DNA of 64,000 nucleotides from Dicaeum eximium (Eukaryota; Chordata; Aves; Passeriformes; Dicaeidae), in the NCBI GenBank assembly GCA_013396995.1, contig VWZP01005794.1, positions 981,685 to 1,045,684 of the forward strand, in the 5' to 3' direction. The position numbers and the translations under genes are program-made. Every line of letters starts with the position of its first letter. Within the stretch, counting starts at the first letter, position 1. The notes under the pieces are model-generated. The model saw only the letters and a program-made list of their open reading frames with translations, was not told where the DNA came from and did not search any database. This document shows positions 57,751-64,000 of the stretch, one piece after another.

Positions 57751-59506
57751 CTTGGATTCAACTACTTAACACATTCTTTTAGAGGTATGAAACGCCAGGA
57801 AGAAAGGAAATGCTGTATTCCTTCATACAGATTTCCTTCCTCAGAGGCTTAAAAGGCCATTTTTGTTTTAAAATAGTGCTCCATCAAGACTTCACTAAGG
57901 AATATTTTTAACATCATTGCAACAATGGACATTACTTGGTCAATGACAAACAGCCAGCCTAAATGCTCACTTGAAAACCAGGGCATGCCCTCATTTCTTG
58001 TTTCTAGGACAAACTCATGATACCTCTATCAGAAATTACTGTTAGATTTACCACATGAGCCATGCTATACCTTTCTACTAAGCTAAAAAGGCATTTGAAT
58101 ATTCAATTATTTATATTCCCTGAGAAATACAAGTTTTTCTAGCATTGTTTAAGCAACTTCAATAGACTTAGGGAAATAAGAAACACTGATTAAAGCATCT
58201 TAAATGTGTATTTTCAAAGACAAGGCCCTCAACACTAGATTTTTACATTCTATAAGGAAACAAAATTTCCAGTGGCATCAGTCTCTGAAGCTAAACCAAA
58301 TTACAATATAGGAGAATGGAAGAGAGAAAAAATAGTCTGTTTAAAGATTCTCTGAAAATCTATTGACGTTACTTAAGCAGTGTAGCCATAAAACTGTAAA
58401 AGAATTAACCCAGTCTCCTATAAAGGCGTTTAAGGGATGACACATTTGTGAAACCAAGATTGCCCCAAGACATTTCATGAAAGTATGGAGTCAATGAACA
58501 CACAGTTCACTGGTATGCACAATAGACACCAATTGTATATATCATATATACAATATACATTACAGGGTACAATTTGTATAGATGCACATCTCCCATCCCC
58601 TCAGAGAAAAATGGCAAATTCTAAATCTTTCTGAAGTAAAATAACATCTCAAGTGCCACCAGTTATGAGACAAGAAGAGGTTATGGCAGTCTGAGAAAAA
58701 ACCCAGCAGTTCAGAGGATGGTATTCAATGTTACATGATGATATATTGAAATTTCCACATCCAGCATGAAATAGAGCACTACTAACAGACTAGAATATTA
58801 AAAAAAAAAAAAAAAAGATTTTAACATGCTAGAGATGTGTTCTTGGGAGCAGTGAGTTGTTTCTCCTTTTAGCCTTAGTGTTCTTCTACAGTAAATGCTT
58901 TTGTTAACTTTTCTAAAAGAAAAAAATAAGACTAATCTGAAATTATTGCCCACAATTTATAGTAATTTTTCTCAAGATTTCTCTTTAAGGAGGAAAATTC
59001 AGAGGGAGTAATCCATAGAAAATTGCTTTTAGTACCTGATTTTAATTAGTTTATTTTTTTTTCACAGAACTTGGCTAAAAATATTTACCTCTACCCTCCT
59101 CAGAATGGTGGGATTCAGCTAGCCTGACTAAAACAAACAATATAAATTAGTTAATTTAAAAAGACAACACACTAACAAATTAACCCAAACCATATTGCAT
59201 CCTAGGAAGAAATTAATTTGACTTGTATCAGACATCTTAGTAGGATATAGCTTACCATTTCTTATTCTCTAGATTATGCAGTTTTAACAATATGAAAATA
59301 AAAAACCCATATTATAATAAAATTAACATTACTTAAAATTAAAATAAAGCACCATGTAGGAAAAAATGGGAGGCCTTTTTTGAATCCAAAATTCTGGCAC
59401 ATGCATTAGAGAAATAAGGAATAATGGCAATAATATAAACTTCATCAAAGATAATAAAAAAATATTGCAATTTAAAGACAAAAATACTGAATTTTCCATT
59501 TCAGGG

Positions 59507-59511
<5 letters not shown>

Positions 59512-59540
<29 letters not shown>
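59512..59540. repeat. A homopolymer, 29 bases
   Basis: An uninterrupted A run with no recognisable retroposed body on its left. Confidence 0.9.
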
Positions 59541-59542
<2 letters not shown>

Positions 59543-60849
59543 CATCCAGCAGGTATTTAGGTATTTAATAACTCTGTGATTTCAAGAACCAAGCTAAGAC
59601 TACAAAATTTATCAAATTAATTCATCAACTCACTTTTCTTCTTTCTCATTGCAGTTTCTTAATATCAGTGGATTGTATTGTGACTATCCTATGGTTTATA
59701 AATTTATATCTGTTCTGACCCAACACTGGTGAAATGCAGAACATGGTGAAGTATACAGAAAGAAAAACACTACCAAGGGAAAAATAATACAACCTCTTCA
59801 ACCATTCTTTATTACAGATTGAAGTAATTGAGACACTGCGATGATTTGAGTACTGCAAATCAACTTAAAAATTGGGCAAACCCTTGGGAAAAGACCATGT
59901 GTAAAAGTGAATAAGGAAAAACCAAGCATGTGTATTCCAAGGCTAGACAGAAAAATCATAGTTGTCACCACTCTGTTTTTCACTAAACAAATAATGCAAT
60001 TTCATACAGACCTAGAATATCTAGAACATCTATCTCTTTCTGAGAATGATTTGTGTTACTAAAAAATTTCATTTCTCACAATTTTGTTACTTTGTCACAT
60101 AAAAATTGATCACAGACAAATAACCTCTATCTCCATGTTCCTTGACATTTATTGAGATTGATTTTTGGAGACATGTCAAAAATTTTGAAACAAAATAAAT
60201 TCTCTTAATAAGTGGATAAATCTTGCCTGTCTTTGTTTCTTGAAGAGGATTAACCCAGAAATGACAGTTGCTTGCTCCCACAAGACAGATAGTTGAAAGT
60301 AAAAACTCAGGAGTGTGGTATTGAGTTGAGATGTTTTGTTTCTCTTGTTGAGATTGAACTCATTAGAGTTAAAATCTTGCATGACAACATTATCCACATT
60401 TTTTTCCTCTGCCAAATGCAGAAGACCCCAGCCTTTGTATGTTGTACAACTGCCAGTAGTATCTAAGTTAGAATGCAAGTGGTGTAGCATGACACACACA
60501 TTTGCTACAGAAAGGGAAAATAATGCTACATATACCCCAGTATCTTGATTCTCATAATGAAAAAAATTTATTTGGAAGAAAGAAGTGATACAACCACAGA
60601 AAGCAAGTGCAATAATATTCTGTTGTAACAAGTGCTTCCTCAGATTCTCTATGACAAAAAATAGGGTTTGAGTTGAAGATTTAAATAAATAATCTGGTCA
60701 TCTGAGCCGTATCAGATGCCTAAACAGATTCTGAAAACATGAAAGGTTTCTCTGAAAGTTATTAGAACTATTTTGTAATTATTTTTATGAACTTATAGGT
60801 TCTTTTAATGAGAGAATTTAAACTTTTTCAAAATTGCATAAACCTAGTG

Positions 60850-61090
60850 AAACGTTTCTGGAGTGTTTCCTAGGTTGGGATTTGTAGGAAGGCCAAAACA
60901 ATGGAGGAGCAGAGTGAGAACCCTTCTTGGTGCCATCTGCCTCCGCCACCACTCTGGAAGTTGCTGGAATCTGTCTTCCTCAGACTCCGTAGTCTACCTT
61001 CTCCTGAGCATACTGATGGTTGTCTGTGATACATCTGCCACTTCCCTCTTCATCACAACAAAAAAAATAAACATTTCAACTGGTCTTGAA
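60850..61090. other. GC-richer patch of unknown origin, possible decayed LTR
   Basis: The patch is clearly richer in G and C than its surroundings, retains a few CpG (CTCCGCC, ACTCCGTAG), and ends in an AATAAAC (from 61066) after an A run. That would suit the R region of a decayed plus-oriented LTR. No ends or duplication are visible and I do not recognise a family. The overlapping 111-codon plus-strand frame (60863-61198) carries no motif. Confidence 0.25.
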
Positions 61091-62474
61091 AAGAAAGTAT
61101 TTTACTTGTGCCATATCAGCGTTCAGCAGTATTTAAAAAACATGAAAGGTATCATCAGACAAGAAATACAGTTTCCCCTCTACTCCATTTCGTTCTGAAT
61201 TATTTTATAACACAATGCACGACATAATATATAGTCATAATATATACTACCAGTGTTAGATTTAGTCACTTCTCTCTGTACTACTACAAAAATAATTTTT
61301 ATATATTTAAACTGTGCTTTTTTTTGAGACACCATAAGTTCTTGATCTCAGATAGATCTTAAAACAGTTAGGTCTAAAATTCAGCTATTACATTAATGAA
61401 ATAACTTTTGGTTTCTGTTTTAAGAATGTATAAGGAGGATGTGTGATCCTTTAAATTGCAATATTCAACATTTTAAAAAGTATTTTTATTTCAGTCTGTA
61501 ATTTTAAAATTAATCTCTTTTTTTTCCAGATTTTTTTTCACAGATAAATATTTCCATGTTTTTAATCTTTCTTATCATCAGCCTTGAAATCTGCTGTTTT
61601 CTACTATCTATAATTAAGAAGGATGACAAGAACTGAATAAAATATTTCAAATTGTGGAAAATCACTGTAATAATTGCAGTGTATTTTTGCTGGTTTCTTT
61701 TCTGACTGAAAGAAATTCATGTCATGTTTATATAAAGGGCATTTCTGTTCAGATAATAATCTAATACAAGATACTACAAAATATATTTTAAAAATTGCAT
61801 AGATTTTGTGAGAGGAAATACTATCTTATCTAACAATAATGCAGTATTTACATCAAGTTTTATTGCTACCTTTTTTCCTAACACAATACTTGAAGTACAT
61901 AAGTTCAATTACATTTGTGCTTGTCTTCACTAAATTTGATGCACTTCTGGTGGGAATGTGAGTAGCAGGATAATTATAATTCTTCTGTTGCATTCTGTAA
62001 TGATATTTTTTGTGCTAACTTTTCATAGATTTTATTTCATTGTAAACTTCTCTTTCACTTTCTTTTTTGGGCTTAATGCTGGCATCACATAAAATGCCAT
62101 TTTTATAGCTGACAGCAGAATTTGACTGCAAGAACAGTGGTTCATGAAAAAGAAGTTGAGGTTCCTATTGTTGGTGTCCAAAATGACAACTGCATTTTGT
62201 TTTGCCATTCCACTACTCAGACAGTTGCTGTCATAAATTTATAACTGTCTGGAGACAGTTAAGTGTAAGCAGACAGAAAGAATTTACTCCCACTAACAGA
62301 AGCAAAGACATGCTCTCCAGGTATTTTTTGAGATATAAAATACACTTGGCATTGTAAATTCATCAAGAATGACTTCCAACTGAGTTATAGTTAGAATTTG
62401 CACTGAGTATGCCTGCTTTGGTTTTATTTTCTTGTTTTTTAATTTGCTTACTTTTAGCAATTCAAAGCAGCTGA

Positions 62475-62543
62475 TGTGCTTTATAACCTTTGGGTGTGCT
62501 ATGTAACCTTTGATGTCCTATATAACCTTTGCGCTATATAACC
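62475..62543 (+). repeat. Short minisatellite, about 3.5 copies of a 19-20-bp unit
   Basis: Units start at 62475, 62495, 62514 and (partial) 62533, with consensus TGTGCTATATAACCTTTG. The copies differ at a few sites, so the array is not very recent. Confidence 0.85.
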
Positions 62544-62963
62544 AGATAATCACTATATCCAATTAAATCTCTGAAGTAGATGTCTCTCTACTATTCTTTT
62601 TATATTATAATAATTTTCTCATCTTCCTACCAACCTTAATCCACTTGTCACTTCTTGGATCTCAGCTGTTAACTTTCTGTAGCTTTGGCTGTTCACTGTC
62701 AGGAATCCATTTACCTTTGCAAATCTAACCCAAGTCATTTCTGACAATGGGATTTAGGTGGATTTGAGACCTAAATATTTAATTCAACTAATAATTCAAA
62801 TACATTAAGTCTGCTGTTCTGTGGAATAACTGACATGCCATAAAACAAAGATTAAAAGGAAAATTTGTCTCATTTGCTTCATACTCTTTCCAGCATCTTT
62901 ATTGATCACTGTAAAAGCCTTCACAGTAAACCTGGGCAATAGCAGGAAACAATGTCATGAGTG
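62544..62963. other. Unique AT-rich DNA before the family B LTR
   Basis: Nothing recognised. Its last bases, GAGTG at 62959-62963, may be the left half of a target duplication. Confidence 0.4.
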
Positions 62964-63960
62964 TGTTCTGGGTTTGTCAAGACTAAATCTGCTTTATATT
63001 AGGTGGTCCTGGTGGTCCCTGAAAAGAGTGTTGATAACATAGAGAGCTTTCATTGTTTCTGGGCAGTGCTCACACACAGCCAAGGCCTTTCCTGCTTCTC
63101 ACGCGACCCCACCAGCGAGGAGGCTGGGGGTGCACAAGAAGCAGGGAGAGTACACACCTAGGACAGCTTATCATGGTATCACAGGGTTATCACAGAATCA
63201 CAGATTCATTAAAGTTGGAAAAGACCTCTAAGATCATCAAATCCAACTTTGCTGCCCTTATTCGGAAGGTAAAAGCTGACCCTTCCAGTGCCGCTGTGTC
63301 TTTCTTGTAGTGAGGGGCCCAAAACTAAGCAGAGGATTTGAGATGCAGCCTCCCCAGTGCCAGTAGAGAGGCACAATTACTGCCTTTGTCCTGCTGGCCG
63401 CACTATTTCTGGCAAAGGCCAGAGTGCCATTGGCCCTTTTGGCCACCTGGTCATGTGCTGGGTCATGTTCAGCTGCTGTCAACCAGCACCCCCAGGTCCT
63501 TTTCCACTGGGCGGCTTTCCAGCCACTCTGTCCCAGGCCTGTAGAGTTGCATGGGGTTGTTGTGACCCAAGTATAAGACCCCATACCTAGACCATATTGC
63601 ATCATACAGCTCATTTTATATGCTGAGCTCGTATGGCTCAGTGTGTAAAACTGGGGGAAGCAGAAGGAAGGGAGCAATGTTGATGCTGTTTGTCTTCCCA
63701 AGTCACCTTTACGTGTGATGGGGCCCTGCTGTCCCAGGGATAGCTGAACACCTGCCTGCCCATGGGAAGCAGTGGGTGAATTTCTTTTGCTTTGCTTGCA
63801 TGCATGGCTTTTGCTCTACCTATTAAACTGTATTTTGACCCATGCATTTTCTCTACTTATCTTCTTCTGATTATTCTTCTTCTTCTCTCCTCTGTCCCAC
63901 CTGGGAGAGAGATCAAGTGCTGTGTGGGGAGTAGCTGCTGGAAGAGGTTAAACCACAACA
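62964..63960 (+). mobile_element. LTR family B, plus orientation, split by a nested CR1
   Basis: The left part (62964 to about 63170) starts TGTTCTGGGTTTG and contains GAGTGTTGATAACATAGAGA, AGCCAAGGCCTTTCCTGCTT near 63078 and the CACCAGCGAGGAGGCTGGGG block near 63110. A CR1 follows. The right part (about 63592-63960) contains AACTGGGGGAAGCAGAAGGA near 63648, TTTGTCTTCCCAAGTCACCT near 63688, GAACACCTGCCTGCCCATGG near 63746, ATTAAA at 63822-63827, and the end GTTAAACCACAACA. GAGTG (62959-62963) and CAGTG (63961-63965) may be a 5-bp duplication with one mismatch, fitting a class III type. No internal viral region is present. Confidence 0.82.
63170..63592 (-). mobile_element. CR1 LINE copy nested in LTR family B, minus orientation
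   Basis: From ATCACAGAATCACAGATTCA near 63190, the octamer tail, the antisense blocks run GTTGGAAAAGACCTCTAAGA near 63216, CAAATCCAACTTTGCTGCCC near 63238, GGGCCCAAAACTAAGCAGAG near 63316, GAGGCACAATTACTGCCTTT near 63367, AGCACCCCCAGGTCCTTTTC near 63485, and GTTGCATGGGGTTGTTGTGA near 63546. LTR sequence is present on both sides, so the CR1 is the younger insertion. About 30 bases of LTR seem to be lost at the join. Confidence 0.85.
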
Positions 63961-64000
63961 CAGTGAAAGGATAGAACTAAACTGAAAATCTGAAACGCAG

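Larger units (their letters stand above)
57751..62474. other. Long AT-rich unique stretch
   Basis: No mobile element is firmly recognised. A runs lie at 58800-58816 and 59512-59540 (29 A). A 151-codon minus-strand frame (60176-60631) has no motif and reads hydrophobic at its start. A GC-richer patch at 60850-61060 is listed separately. Confidence 0.4.

Noticed and set aside
63258..63701. 147-codon minus-strand frame at the end of the window
   Set aside because: It crosses the join between a nested CR1 and an LTR. Part is CR1-derived and the rest is LTR sequence, so it is not a gene.

Overview
The window looks like vertebrate, almost certainly avian, nuclear DNA with no complete protein-coding gene that I can support. 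The evidence is a set of 5'-truncated CR1 LINE copies. Several keep the bird-type 3' tail built from ATTCTATGA-like octamers and one keeps a decayed reverse transcriptase with an FADD motif. There are also several retroviral LTRs of types common in birds, an AT-rich background, and two assembly signs (a run of N and a single N). A songbird or another neoavian bird is likely, but I cannot name the species. Nothing suggests prokaryotic DNA, a CRISPR array or an operon.

Layout. 1-426 is the tail of an LTR element (family A here). 1.6-2.7 kb holds two CR1 pieces fused tail to tail. 4.9-5.9 kb holds a CR1 with reverse transcriptase remains. 9.1-10.0 kb is a probable very old CR1/L3-like relic and 12.0-12.6 kb is a decayed CR1. 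12.6-19.0 kb is mostly unique, with two weak exon-like candidates. 19.0-20.0 kb is a CR1. 22.2-24.6 kb holds an LTR fragment (family B) and three minus-strand CR1 pieces. 24.6-34.5 kb is mostly unique, with the best exon-like candidate (26790-26905), a CCCTT microsatellite and an 87-base A run.

34.5-48.8 kb is LTR-rich. Two family A copies lie head to head, one split by a 314-bp solo LTR with a perfect 6-bp target duplication, the other carrying four copies of a 40-bp repeat. After these come a probable LTR at 39.5-40.1 kb, a third long family A copy split by another LTR-like insert, a family B LTR, an intact 663-bp solo LTR with a perfect 5-bp target duplication, and a further probable solo LTR. 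A CR1 piece follows at 48.8-49.1 kb. 49-56 kb is unique DNA with an assembly gap and a G-depleted flank. 56.1-57.75 kb is a CR1 cluster. The window ends with a minisatellite and a family B LTR split by a nested CR1.

How the parts relate. The nesting gives a relative order: family A copies are older than the two LTRs inside them, and the family B copy at 63 kb is older than the CR1 inside it. No gag, pol or env body lies between any LTRs, so they read as solo LTRs or fragments. Nothing looks like a new biological system. The items most worth testing are the exon-like segments, the 40-bp amplification, the inverted LTR pair and the clean target-site duplications. Family letters A-G are local labels. 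Assignments rest on recognition of the repeat types, not on a database search.
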